Shown here one piece after another: positions 8,897-17,682 of a stretch of DNA of 64,000 bases. The first letter of the stretch is position 1. Each line of letters opens with the position of its first letter. This DNA is from Aeromonas popoffii (GTDB lineage: Bacteria; Pseudomonadota; Gammaproteobacteria; Enterobacterales; Aeromonadaceae): contig NZ_CDBI01000014.1 in assembly GCF_000820025.1 (NCBI RefSeq), positions 62,001 through 126,000 of the forward strand, read 5' to 3'. Made by a program: the position numbers and the translations under genes. Below the pieces are notes generated by a model. It did no database searches. It was given only the letters and a program-made list of their open reading frames with translations, and was not told where the DNA came from.

Positions 8897-9914
8897 TATC
8901 CTTGCCTCCCTGCTCTTTGCCCTGCTCCTCGTCATGAGGATGCGCCTGATCGTGCTTACTGGCGTTGCGGCGAATGAGCACCGACAGCCCGGTCAGCACC
9001 ACCATGGGCAGCACCATCCCCTTGTAGAGGGTGTGCTGGATATGCTCCGAGCGGGCACCGGAGGAGAGCTCCGGCAGGTCGGGCATGTCGAGCCTGGTAT
9101 AGGGCACACCGGCCAGCACCAGCACCTGAGTGCCGCCCCCCTCCTTCTCGCCATAGACGTAAGGCTGGTAGTTGGGCACGTCATGCAGATAAGGGTCATT
9201 GGCGCAGAGGGTCTGGCGCGGATAGGCGTATTCACTACCGGGGCTCGCCAGCAAACGGCGTTTTGCCTCGGCCATCAGCCCCTCGCGGGTGCCGAAAATC
9301 ACGGCGCCGGTGGGGCACACCTCGACACAGCCAGGCAATTTGCCCTGGCTGATCCGCTCCAGCCCCTGCTGATTGCAGAGCTCGCACTTGTGGATCGCCC
9401 CAAGCGGGTTGTCGTAGTCATATTTGGGCACATCGAACGGACAGCCCACCATGCAGTAACGGCAGCCGGTGCAAACGTTCGGGTCGTAGTGAACGATACC
9501 GGTCCTGGGATCCTTGTTGAGAGCCTGCACCGGACAGACGGAGACACAGTTGGGATCGACACAGTGCATGCACTGCTTCTTGATGTAGGCATAGCCATCC
9601 ACCAGCTGATCCTTGTGCTCCCCGCTGCCGCTATTCCACACCTGAATGATGCTGTTGGTGTAGGGGGTCAGCTTGTCGTTGTTGGACCAGGTCTGCGCCC
9701 CCGCCGGATTGGCCGGGTTACCGTTGAGACGCTGACACTCGGCCACACAGGCCTGACAGCCGACGCAGAGGGTGGAGTCATACAACATGCCGATCGCACC
9801 GGGAATGGGCGGTTTGTTCTTGGCCGCAGCCCTGGCACTGCTGGGCGCGGCGGCCCCTGCCGCCAGCGCGCTGGCGGAGGCGAATTTAAGGAAATTGCGT
9901 CTGTTCACGGTCAC
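8889..9914 (-). CDS. hybA: Hydrogenase-2 iron-sulfur subunit HybA
   Basis: Periplasmic ferredoxin-like subunit that carries electrons between HybO and HybB. 341 residues with an N-terminal Tat signal ([10 protein letters not shown] then an alanine-rich stretch) and sixteen-cysteine ferredoxin pattern: [35 protein letters not shown] and CELC...CVEVC. A C-terminal hydrophobic segment (about 300-320) probably anchors it, followed by a charged, lysine/glutamate-rich tail. It overlaps hybO by 4 bases. Confidence 0.95.
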   Translation of the reverse strand: MTVNRRNFLKFASASALAAGAAAPSSARAAAKNKPPIPGAIGMLYDSTLCVGCQACVAECQRLNGNPANPAGAQTWSNNDKLTPYTNSIIQVWNSGSGEHKDQLVDGYAYIKKQCMHCVDPNCVSVCPVQALNKDPRTGIVHYDPNVCTGCRYCMVGCPFDVPKYDYDNPLGAIHKCELCNQQGLERISQGKLPGCVEVCPTGAVIFGTREGLMAEAKRRLLASPGSEYAYPRQTLCANDPYLHDVPNYQPYVYGEKEGGGTQVLVLAGVPYTRLDMPDLPELSSGARSEHIQHTLYKGMVLPMVVLTGLSVLIRRNASKHDQAHPHDEEQGKEQGGKDNE

Positions 9915-11044
9915 TCCTCCCGTGATGGGGGCTGCCCGGCTTCATGGCGCTTCTGCTGGCGACCGAGTTCACGCACCGTCATCAGACTCACCCCCACCAG
10001 CACCCCGAGGGCACCACCGATGAGGCCGGTGGCCATCGGCGACATGTATCCTCCCTCCTGAATTGCCACATCGGGTTTCTCCACCCGCGGAGTCGGGTTC
10101 TCTACCTTGGCGAGCTGGAAGATCCCCTTGCTGAAACCGACCCCCTGTTCGTTGCAGCCATAACAGGGGTGGCCTATGCCCACCGGCCAGATACCGCCGC
10201 CCACATCGCAGAACTCCAGGGTCGAACAGTTGCCGTAGGTCTCGGGTCCCTTGCAGCCCAGATGGTAGAGACACCAGCCCTGACGGTGGCCCTCGTCACC
10301 GAACGCCTTGGCGAAACGACCCGCATCGAAGTGCGGACGGCGCTCGCAGTTCTCGTGAATGAGTCGCTCGTAGGCAAACAGCGGACGCTTCTTGCTATCC
10401 AGCGCAGGCAGCTTGCCGTAGGTGATGTAGTAAGCAACCGTGGTGAGGAAGTTGTGGGGATTGGGCGGGCAACCCGGGATATTGATGATCGGGGTGCCGA
10501 TATTGCCGAGCGCTTCTTCCAGGCTGACGGCCCCGGTCGGGTTACCACCGCTGGCGGGCACACCACCCCAGGCGGAGCAGGAGCCGATGGCGATGACGGC
10601 AGCCGCATCGGCAGCAGCACGGCGAATATGGTTGACGATGGGCTCTCCGGCCACCATGCAGTAGACACCACCATCCTTGAGTGGAATGGAGCCATCCACC
10701 ACCAGCAGATACTTGCCCTTGTAGCGCTCGATGGCGTTGCGCTTGTTCTCTTCCGCCTGATGACCAAAGGCCGCCGAGAGCACTTCGTGGTACTCCAGCG
10801 AAAGGGTATTGAGGATCAGGTTTTCTATGGTGGGGTGGGTAGCCCGCAGCAGCGACTCGGTGCAACCGGTACACTCCTGCGCCCCAATCCAGATCACCGG
10901 TGGCCGCTCGGGGCCAGTGAGCGCAGTGGCCATCTTGGCCACGGCATGCTGGCTTAATCCCAGGGTTGCGGCCATCCCGGCGCACAATTTCATAAAGTCA
11001 CGGCGATTAATTCCATGAGCCGATAAAACATTATCCTCGACCAT
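9911..11044 (-). CDS. hybO: Hydrogenase-2 small subunit HybO
   Basis: Electron-transfer small subunit with three Fe-S clusters, 377 residues (E. coli 372). The Tat motif NRRDFMK sits at residues 13-19. The proximal cluster begins at [45 protein letters not shown] and [10 protein letters not shown] supply further ligands. A C-terminal transmembrane helix (about 338-360) anchors the subunit. First gene of the operon; an FNR box lies about 80 bases upstream of the start codon. Confidence 0.97.
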   Translation of the reverse strand: MVEDNVLSAHGINRRDFMKLCAGMAATLGLSQHAVAKMATALTGPERPPVIWIGAQECTGCTESLLRATHPTIENLILNTLSLEYHEVLSAAFGHQAEENKRNAIERYKGKYLLVVDGSIPLKDGGVYCMVAGEPIVNHIRRAAADAAAVIAIGSCSAWGGVPASGGNPTGAVSLEEALGNIGTPIINIPGCPPNPHNFLTTVAYYITYGKLPALDSKKRPLFAYERLIHENCERRPHFDAGRFAKAFGDEGHRQGWCLYHLGCKGPETYGNCSTLEFCDVGGGIWPVGIGHPCYGCNEQGVGFSKGIFQLAKVENPTPRVEKPDVAIQEGGYMSPMATGLIGGALGVLVGVSLMTVRELGRQQKRHEAGQPPSREE

Positions 11045-11096
11045 TTTTCTTATTCCCGTTAGCGAGCACTTTTTTGATAAATGCTTAATAGCGGAA

Positions 11097-11102
11097 ATGC
11101 TA
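11097..11102 (-). promoter_or_regulatory. Putative -10 element of the hyb promoter
   Basis: TAGCAT on the minus strand (4 of 6 to TATAAT). It sits exactly where the -10 box is expected if the FNR site is centred at -41.5, which places transcription start near 11090. Inference from spacing. Confidence 0.5.
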
Positions 11103-11124
11103 AGGACTCCCCTCTCCTCCCGTG

Positions 11125-11138
11125 TTGATCTCCATCAA
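11125..11138. promoter_or_regulatory. FNR binding site upstream of hybO
   Basis: TTGATCTCCATCAA is a perfect match to the FNR consensus TTGAT-N4-ATCAA. With the -10 candidate at 11097-11102 it has class II geometry, predicting oxygen-repressed, FNR-activated hyb expression. Confidence 0.8.
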
Positions 11139-11233
11139 GCTGCGAGACATTACCCAGATATATAACTCATCATCATTAATTTAAAAAACCATATACAGCA
11201 TGCAGTTAGATAACCCATCAACGAGCCAAAAAA

Positions 11234-11249
11234 TACCCACAAAAGGGTA
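11234..11249. promoter_or_regulatory. Putative NarL/NarP 7-2-7 site
   Basis: TACCCAC-AA-AAGGGTA forms two inverted heptamers with a 2-base gap, each 6 of 7 to the NarL/NarP consensus. It lies inside a larger perfect inverted repeat (10-base arms 11229-11238 and 11245-11254). Nitrate/nitrite control of hydrogenase-2 is known in E. coli; here it is inferred. A terminator-like hairpin is the alternative. Confidence 0.45.
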
Positions 11250-11259
11250 TTTTTGAATC

Positions 11260-11739
11260 CATACGAATTAAAACCATAAAAATCACTCGTTAGCTTTTGA
11301 TGTTAAATAATAAAAATGAATGCGGTGTCACACTATTTTTAAATAGCTAATGTTAGCAGCCATGAGTGATCGCCATAAAATAAAGAGGCCAATAAAATAT
11401 ACCTTATCACTTGTGGCCATATATGTAAAAACAGGGGCAGACTTGCCAATGATATTTATCATCAATGGTTGCTCCGTCAATATCGTGCTCATGGCAGCGC
11501 CCATTCAGCTGCTTTTTATTCAGGCAGAACCGCATCATCGCCAGGGCCCTTTCCCGCACGTCACACCTCGACCCCACAGGAGACTGCACAAACAGTGCCA
11601 AGTGTCTCCCAAAGCCGGATTCAATATAAAAAATATCTCCCACATCAGACTCTTGAACAACAATTATCACTGAGGACCTGAGCAGGCCTCGCCCCTGCGC
11701 TTGGGGCCCCCTCCTGATGTAGCGCCGAGAGGATGACTT
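11260..11739. other. AT-rich intergenic stretch between divergent hyb and che operons
   Basis: About 480 bases with no convincing gene. Short open frames on both strands lack recognisable protein features and good ribosome sites. The region is clearly lower in GC than its neighbours up to about 11660. It should hold the promoter of the chemosensory operon, but no confident sigma-70, sigma-28 or sigma-54 element was recognised. Confidence 0.5.
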
Positions 11740-12108
11740 ATGGGCAAGACCATACTCGTGGTGGATGACTCCGTCGGGATCAGGGCAGCCATCACCATGA
11801 CGCTCAGCAGCGCCGGTTTTGACGTGATAGAAGCAGACGATGGTGAGGCCGCCCTCATCCAGCTGGAAAAGCGACGCGTACACCTCATTATTTCAGACCT
11901 CAACATGCCTGGCATGGATGGCATGACGCTGCTCAGACGGGTCAAGGCGCAGCAGACGACCCGCTACCTCCCTTTCATCATGCTGACCACGGAGGACTCC
12001 GACCAGATCAAGCGAGAGGGGTTCGAGGCCGGCGCCCGGGTCTGGCTGACCAAGCCGTTCGAGCCACTCAAGCTGCTCGATAATGTTTACAAGGTGGTGC
12101 AACCATGA
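11740..12108 (+). CDS. cheY: CheY-like single-domain response regulator
   Basis: Stand-alone receiver domain of 122 residues. The acidic pair D9-D10, phospho-acceptor D53 (SDLNMPGMDG), a threonine in LTTED and the lysine in WLTKPFEP are all present, so it should be phosphorylated by the CheA encoded downstream. An AGAGG sequence precedes the ATG. It opens the chemosensory operon. Whether it binds a flagellar switch or has another target is unknown; the flagellar CheY is probably encoded elsewhere. Confidence 0.85.
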   Translation: MGKTILVVDDSVGIRAAITMTLSSAGFDVIEADDGEAALIQLEKRRVHLIISDLNMPGMDGMTLLRRVKAQQTTRYLPFIMLTTEDSDQIKREGFEAGARVWLTKPFEPLKLLDNVYKVVQP

Positions 12109-12124
12109 TGCGGGAGCGACAGTC

Positions 12125-12445
12125 ATGAGCCTGCAACTCGATACCCGGCAAACGCCCCCCACCGCCACCCTGAGCGGTGAACTGAGCATAATGACGCTGG
12201 GGGATCTGCAGGACGATCTGTTCGGCCTGCTCAACTTTGCCGACCTGAACCTGGACTTGAACCCGCTGGAGGCACTCGACGGCTGTGGCGCCCAGCTCAT
12301 CGCCATCTTGCAGCAGGAGGCGAGCCAGCAGGGTAAACGGCTGCGACTGCTGGCAAGCGATGAGTGTGTCGCCCACTGCGTCTTGACCGAGCTGGGGTTG
12401 TGGGCTGACGTTGGCTCAAAGGGGGCGGTTCATGGACATCAATAA
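12125..12445 (+). CDS. STAS-domain protein (anti-sigma-factor-antagonist type)
   Basis: A 106-residue protein resembling STAS/SpoIIAA domains: a beta-rich start (ATLSGELSIMTLGDLQDDL), then LNLDLNPLEALDGCGAQLIAIL, where the usual phospho-serine region reads DGCGAQ, with cysteine at the position often held by serine. The start at 12125 has GGGAG nearby; an earlier in-frame ATG lies inside cheY. It overlaps cheA by 14 bases. STAS genes occur in several accessory chemosensory clusters, where their role is poorly known. Confidence 0.7.
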   Translation: MSLQLDTRQTPPTATLSGELSIMTLGDLQDDLFGLLNFADLNLDLNPLEALDGCGAQLIAILQQEASQQGKRLRLLASDECVAHCVLTELGLWADVGSKGAVHGHQ

Positions 12446-14558
12446 GGCCCGCGCCCTCTTTTTTGAAGAGGCCTATGAGCAGTGCGACAACCTGGAACAT
12501 GCTCTGCTGGATCGTGAGACCTATCCAGCCCACACCGATACCTACAACCTGATGTTTCGCACCGCCCACACCATCAAGGGGTCGGCGGGCATGCTGGGGC
12601 TGACCATGCTGGTGCGCTTCGCCCATGCCATGGAGAACATGCTGGAGCGACTGCGCAGCGGCGATATAGCGCTGGATGAACACCTGGTCAACCTGTTGCT
12701 GGCCTGCAACGATCAACTGCGCGATCTGTTGCAGGGCGCCGAGCACAATCCCGAACTGCAGCAGACCGAGACCCAGCAGATCCTGGCCCTGCTCTCCCAG
12801 TTGCAGGGTCACCAGACCCTGCCCAGCCAGCCGCTGGCCATGCCCGCCCCCGTCACCTCGCAGGATCTGCGCCCCTGGCATCTCTCCCTGCGCTTCTATC
12901 CGGCCCTGTATCAGGATGGCTTCGACCTGCTTGCCTTCATCCGCTACCTGGCCAATCTGGGGCAGATCCACTTCATCCAGCCGGTCTGGCACGAATGGCC
13001 ACCGCTGCAACTGCTCGATCCCACCGAGTGTTTTCTCGGCTACGAGATAGGCCTGCTCAGTGCCGAGCCCAGAGAGCGGATCCTGGGCACCTTCGACTTT
13101 GTCGCCCACGCCAGCCTCATCTGCTTGCTCACACCGCATCAGGATCTGACGCTGTTTGCCGAACAGGGCCAACGGCTGGCGGCATGGCGGGATGAGCCGC
13201 TCTCGGCCCAGCTACAACGCTGGGTAGCCGCCCAGGCACTGACCCAGGCGGAAGCCACACGCATCGCGAACGGTGACTTGCCCGGAACTGCCACGACGCT
13301 GGCGCCAACGGAGCCACAGCCAGCCCCCATCCCCCTTGTGCAGGCCAAGCCGCCGCTGCGGGCCGAAGGGCACTACATCCGGATCGAGGCAGCCAAGCTG
13401 GATCGCCTGATCAACCGGGTCGGCGAGCTGGTGATCGCCACCTCGGCCACCACACTGCAGGCCAGACTCAGAGGAGATGCGGAACTCATCGAATCAGTCG
13501 CCACCGTCAACACCCTGGTGGAGGGGATCCGTGACGATGCCCTGACTCTGCGCATGGTGCCCATCAACGAGATCTTCAACCGTTTCCCGCGACTGGTGTA
13601 CGAGCTCTCCCAGCAGACGGGCAAGGATATCCAGTTGCAGATCCGAAACGCCGACACCGACATCGACAAATCCATGGTCGAGAAACTGACCGATCCCCTG
13701 ATGCACCTGGTACGCAATGCCGCCGATCACGGCCTCGAAGATCAGGCCCTGCGGCTGGCGGCCGGCAAGCCGGCGCAAGGGGTGATCACCCTGAACGCTT
13801 ACCACGATGCCGGGGCCGTGGTGGTGGAGGTGAGCGATGATGGCCGGGGCATAGATCGCGACAAGATCCTTGCCAAGGCCCACGCCCGGGGCATGGTGCC
13901 GGAGGGCAAGGTACTCGGCGAGCAGGAGCTCTTCCAGCTGCTGTTCATGCCGGGGTTCTCCACCGCCGCCGATGTCAGCGATCTCTCGGGGCGCGGGGTC
14001 GGGCTGGATGTGGTCAAGCGCAACCTGGAATTCCTTCGCGGTGAAACCACCATTGAGAGCCGGCTGGGCGCAGGCACCACCTTCCGGCTCAGGCTGCCCC
14101 TGACCCTGGCCATCATAGACGGCTTCCGGATTGAGGTGGATCACACCTCTCTGGTGATCCCCCTCGACATGATGGTGGAGTGCATCGACCTGCCGCCAGA
14201 TGCCCTGCACAGCCAGAGTCGCCAGATCAACGTGCGCGGGGAGTGGGTTCCCTTCATCGCCCTGCGCGAACTGTTTGCCCTGCCGGCTGCAACCGAGCCC
14301 GAGTTTGTGGTGATGGTCGATTACGCCGACAACCGCGCCGGTATCGTAGTGGATCGCCTGATAGGAGAAGTGCAGGCGGTGATCAAGCCACTTGGGGACC
14401 TTTTCAAATCCCTGCGTTACGTCAGCGGCTCCACCATTCTGGGCAATGGCCAGCCAGCGCTGATCCTCGACGTGCCCCAGCTCATTCAGCTGGCGTGGCG
14501 GCGAGAGCAACACTTGCTCCATCAACAGGCGGACGCCCTGTTCACCCTCAGACATTGA
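12432..14558 (+). CDS. cheA: Chemotaxis histidine kinase CheA
   Basis: Hybrid-type chemosensory kinase of 708 residues. Domains in order: an HPt domain with phospho-histidine H46 in TAHTIKGSAGM; a non-classical middle region (about 140-240, WHLSLRFYP... DPTECFLGYEIGLL) in the P2 position; dimerisation helices beginning at IEAAKLDRLINRVGELV; an HATPase domain (LVRNAADHGLE, DDGRGID, GRGVGLDVV); and a C-terminal CheW-like domain ending near LAWRREQ. The ATG at 12432 overlaps the STAS gene. It should phosphorylate the CheY, CheB and REC-EAL proteins of this operon. Confidence 0.93.
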   Translation: MDINKARALFFEEAYEQCDNLEHALLDRETYPAHTDTYNLMFRTAHTIKGSAGMLGLTMLVRFAHAMENMLERLRSGDIALDEHLVNLLLACNDQLRDLLQGAEHNPELQQTETQQILALLSQLQGHQTLPSQPLAMPAPVTSQDLRPWHLSLRFYPALYQDGFDLLAFIRYLANLGQIHFIQPVWHEWPPLQLLDPTECFLGYEIGLLSAEPRERILGTFDFVAHASLICLLTPHQDLTLFAEQGQRLAAWRDEPLSAQLQRWVAAQALTQAEATRIANGDLPGTATTLAPTEPQPAPIPLVQAKPPLRAEGHYIRIEAAKLDRLINRVGELVIATSATTLQARLRGDAELIESVATVNTLVEGIRDDALTLRMVPINEIFNRFPRLVYELSQQTGKDIQLQIRNADTDIDKSMVEKLTDPLMHLVRNAADHGLEDQALRLAAGKPAQGVITLNAYHDAGAVVVEVSDDGRGIDRDKILAKAHARGMVPEGKVLGEQELFQLLFMPGFSTAADVSDLSGRGVGLDVVKRNLEFLRGETTIESRLGAGTTFRLRLPLTLAIIDGFRIEVDHTSLVIPLDMMVECIDLPPDALHSQSRQINVRGEWVPFIALRELFALPAATEPEFVVMVDYADNRAGIVVDRLIGEVQAVIKPLGDLFKSLRYVSGSTILGNGQPALILDVPQLIQLAWRREQHLLHQQADALFTLRH

Positions 14559-14601
14559 CCACAGACCATACTGTCACTAACAAGGTTTACGGAGTAGAGC
14601 C

Positions 14602-16281
14602 ATGGACTGGTTTCACAACTTGCAAGTCAGAACAAAGCTGGTGTTCTCGTTTTCCATTCTCATGGTGCTGCTGGTGGTGCTGACGCTCACCAGCTACTAC
14701 TCCACCAAGGCGATGGCCACGCTGGTTGACAACATGCATGCCAATCAGCTCACCCCCATCAAGGATCTGGCCAACGCCAATATGCAGGCCATATACACGA
14801 GTCGGGCCCTCTATCGCTATGTGTTGGAAGACAATGAAAAGACAAGAAAAGAAAATGCAAACAACATGTTACGATACGAAGGAAAAATGAATGAATTGAT
14901 TGACAAGTACCGTAAAACCTACCTCACCCAGCCAGAAACAGATCTGTTGGCGCGCTTTGATCAGGCATGGGCCATTTACAAACCCCTCGCCGATAGCATC
15001 ATAAGGACAGTGCAATCCGATACGGGGGATAATCTCAATAATCAGAAAGCCGCCATCATGCTGGCCGAACAGGGGCGACCGGCATTCAATGTTGCTGATG
15101 ATCGTCTCACCGACCTGGTCAACCTGAATGACACACTCGCCACTCAGTCATTAGCCGACAGCAAAATCATTTATGGGGACAATCTGCAGATCCTGATCGC
15201 CATCGCCTGCAGCGCCTTTCTTATCTGCTTCATGCTGTCCCTGCTGGTGACCCGCAGCATATTGCGCCAGCTGGGGGGGGACCCTTCCTATACGGTGCAG
15301 GTGGTGGCCCGGGTTGCCGATGGCGATCTCTCCACCCCCGTGCTGCTCAGAGCCGACGACACCAGCAGCCTGCTCTATGCAATCAAAAGCATGGCCCACC
15401 GCCTCTCCGATACCCTCAACGAGGTCGGCGCCATGTCAGAGGCGATAGGCTCGGCTTCCGAGCAGGTCGCTGCCACCGCCAACGCCCTCTCCCAAACCTC
15501 GTCCGAGCTCGCCGCCAGCGTCGAGCAGACCAGCGCCTCGGTCGAGGAGATGACGGCGACAGTAAGCCAGAATGCCGACAACGCCAGGGTGACCGAGAGC
15601 ATCTCCACCAGGGCCGCCAGCAGTGCCACCGACAGTGGCAAGGCGGTTGGCGAGATGGTCCACGCGATGAAAGAGATAGCCTCGCGCATCACCGTCATCA
15701 ATGACATCGCCAACAAGACCGATCTGCTGGCCATCAATGCCGCCATCGAGGCGGCCAGGGCCGGTGAGCATGGCAAGGGCTTTGCCACCGTCGCCGCCGA
15801 GGTAAGAAAGCTGGCCGAGCGGTCACAAATCGCCGCCAAGGAGATAGGCGAGCTGGCGGGTCGCTCCGTCAGCGTGGCCGAACAGGCGGGGGCATTGCTG
15901 CGCGAGATGCTGCCCGGCATCGATCAGACCGCCACCCTGGTGCAGGAGATAGCCTCTGCTTCCCGCGAGCAGCGGGCCAGCGTCTCCCAGATCAACATAG
16001 CCGTGACCCAGATAAGCGATGGCATGCAGGCCTCGGCCGCCTCGGCAGAAGAGCTGAGCTCCACCTCGGAAGAGCTGAGCTCCACCGCCCTGCAACTGCA
16101 AGAGCTGATGCAACAATTCACGCTCAGGGGCGGCAATAACCGCCAACCCCATCCCTTGCACACGGCCACCTACTCGGCTGCCAGACGCATCAAGCCGAAA
16201 AAGACACTTGCCCGTGCCCAGCCCTTCCACGAAGAGGATCTGGAGCGGGAAATCGACGATGGCAAGTTCACCAACTATTAG
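14602..16281 (+). CDS. Methyl-accepting chemotaxis protein with C-terminal tether pentapeptide
   Basis: Transmembrane chemoreceptor, 559 residues. A first transmembrane helix (about 13-33) is followed by a periplasmic four-helix-bundle sensor ([16 protein letters not shown]...), a second helix (about 195-218), a HAMP domain and a long coiled coil with the hairpin tip around [20 protein letters not shown]. The protein ends in KFTNY, which fits the x-aromatic-x-x-aromatic pattern of CheR/CheB docking pentapeptides, joined by a flexible basic and proline-containing linker. Within the sensor domain, bases about 14825-14920 are unusually A-rich compared with the rest. Confidence 0.92.
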   Translation: MDWFHNLQVRTKLVFSFSILMVLLVVLTLTSYYSTKAMATLVDNMHANQLTPIKDLANANMQAIYTSRALYRYVLEDNEKTRKENANNMLRYEGKMNELIDKYRKTYLTQPETDLLARFDQAWAIYKPLADSIIRTVQSDTGDNLNNQKAAIMLAEQGRPAFNVADDRLTDLVNLNDTLATQSLADSKIIYGDNLQILIAIACSAFLICFMLSLLVTRSILRQLGGDPSYTVQVVARVADGDLSTPVLLRADDTSSLLYAIKSMAHRLSDTLNEVGAMSEAIGSASEQVAATANALSQTSSELAASVEQTSASVEEMTATVSQNADNARVTESISTRAASSATDSGKAVGEMVHAMKEIASRITVINDIANKTDLLAINAAIEAARAGEHGKGFATVAAEVRKLAERSQIAAKEIGELAGRSVSVAEQAGALLREMLPGIDQTATLVQEIASASREQRASVSQINIAVTQISDGMQASAASAEELSSTSEELSSTALQLQELMQQFTLRGGNNRQPHPLHTATYSAARRIKPKKTLARAQPFHEEDLEREIDDGKFTNY

Positions 16282-16291
16282 GAGCAGGCCG

Positions 16292-16822
16292 ATGAGAAAT
16301 ACCATTGCTCCTGCTGCCACAGCGTCCCCTTTTCACTGCGTCACCTTCATGCTGGGGGGGGAGCTGTATGGGGTCGACATTGGCTGCATCCGTGAAATCA
16401 TCGAGTTCGAAGGCATGACCCCGGTCCCCATGATGCCGCGCTTCGTGCGGGGCATCATCAACCTGCGCGGCGCCGTGGTGCCCGTGATCGACCTCTCTAT
16501 CCGCTTTGGCCGGGACCAGACCCCACTGCTGCCCACCACCTGTGTCGCCGTCCTCTCCCTGCCCAACAGCACTGGAGAGGAGCAGGAGATCGGCATGCTG
16601 CTGGATGCGGTGTGCGAAGTGCTGGAGATCCGAACCGACACCATAGAGCCGGCCCCAACCTTCGGCACCCACATCCGGGGCGACTTCATTCAGGGGGTGG
16701 TCACCATAGATCAGCAGTTCGCCATTCTGCTCGACATGCACAAGGCCCTCTCCATCACCGAACTGAGCACCATGGCCGAGGCCGCCACCGGCCAGCTGTT
16801 CTCGCAAGAGCAGGGCGGATGA
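16292..16822 (+). CDS. cheW: Chemotaxis coupling protein CheW
   Basis: Adaptor linking receptors to CheA, 176 residues. Family landmarks are FMLGGELYGVDIGCIREII, RFVRGIINLRGAVVPVIDL and IGMLLDAVCEVLEI. The ATG at 16292 is preceded by AGGAGCAGG at proper distance; an earlier in-frame start lies inside the receptor gene. Its stop overlaps the cheR start (ATGA). Confidence 0.93.
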   Translation: MRNTIAPAATASPFHCVTFMLGGELYGVDIGCIREIIEFEGMTPVPMMPRFVRGIINLRGAVVPVIDLSIRFGRDQTPLLPTTCVAVLSLPNSTGEEQEIGMLLDAVCEVLEIRTDTIEPAPTFGTHIRGDFIQGVVTIDQQFAILLDMHKALSITELSTMAEAATGQLFSQEQGG

Positions 16823-17682
16823 ACATGGTGGCGCCGCTGTTCACGCCAGAGCAGGTCCCGAGCCTCAGTCAGAGCGAATTTGATCTGTTTCGGCGCTTCA
16901 TCCTCAACACGGCGGGCATAGATCTCGCCCCCTGCAAGCGGGCACTGGTGCAATCCCGGCTCGCCAAGCGACTGCGGGCTCTGCACCTCACCAGCTATCA
17001 ATCCTATTGGGAGCGGATAAACCAGCCCCTCGGCACCCAGGAACGCCAGCTCGCCATCAATTTGCTGTCGACCAACGAGACCTATTTTTTTCGCGAGGCC
17101 CAGCACTTCACCTGGCTCAAACACCATGCCGAGCAGCTGCTCGCCCATCGCAGCCAGCCACTTCGCATCTGGTCGGCAGCCTGCTCCACCGGCGAGGAGG
17201 CTTACTCTGCCGCCATGGTGCTGGCCGAACAGCACGGCATCAACGAACGCTGGAGCATTCACGGCACCGACATCAATACCCGCGTCATTCCCTTTGCCCG
17301 GCGCGCCATCTATGCGGTCGAGCGGGCCCAGCATGTGCCGCCCCATCTGTGGCTGCGCTATTTTCAACGCGGTCATGATGAGTACGCGGGCCAGATCCGG
17401 GTCAAGCCGGCGCTTGCCAGAAAGGTCTCCTTCACCAACCTGAACCTGCTGTCGTGCGGTGACTATCAGGAACGCGATTTCGATGTGATTTTGCTCAGAA
17501 ATGTCCTCATCTACTTCAACGACACCACCAAGGCCCGCGTCCTGACCCAGCTCTGCCAGCTGCTAAGACCCGGTGGCTATCTGCTGGTCGGGCACTCCGA
17601 GGTCATTCGCCAACAGGATCTTTCCCTGGTGCAGGAAGCCCCCTCCCGCTATCGCCGTCTGCCAGCAAAGGATGCGCCATGA
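16819..17682 (+). CDS. cheR: Chemotaxis protein methyltransferase CheR
   Basis: S-adenosylmethionine-dependent methyltransferase that adds methyl groups to receptor glutamates, 287 residues. It shows the all-alpha N-terminal domain (LSQSEFDLFRRFILNTAGI...), LSTNETYFFREAQHF, the SAM motif IWSAACSTGEEAYSAAM, IHGTDINTRVI and DVILLRNVLIYFND. The start and stop overlap cheW and cheB by 4 bases each. The beta-subdomain that binds receptor pentapeptides lies in the family's normal place, consistent with the KFTNY tail of the adjacent receptor. Confidence 0.95.
   Translation: MNMVAPLFTPEQVPSLSQSEFDLFRRFILNTAGIDLAPCKRALVQSRLAKRLRALHLTSYQSYWERINQPLGTQERQLAINLLSTNETYFFREAQHFTWLKHHAEQLLAHRSQPLRIWSAACSTGEEAYSAAMVLAEQHGINERWSIHGTDINTRVIPFARRAIYAVERAQHVPPHLWLRYFQRGHDEYAGQIRVKPALARKVSFTNLNLLSCGDYQERDFDVILLRNVLIYFNDTTKARVLTQLCQLLRPGGYLLVGHSEVIRQQDLSLVQEAPSRYRRLPAKDAP

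Noticed and set aside
11350-11673. Open frame of 107 codons upstream of the chemosensory operon
   Set aside because: Its composition looks random, there is no recognisable domain or good ribosome site, and it overlaps an equally open frame on the other strand.
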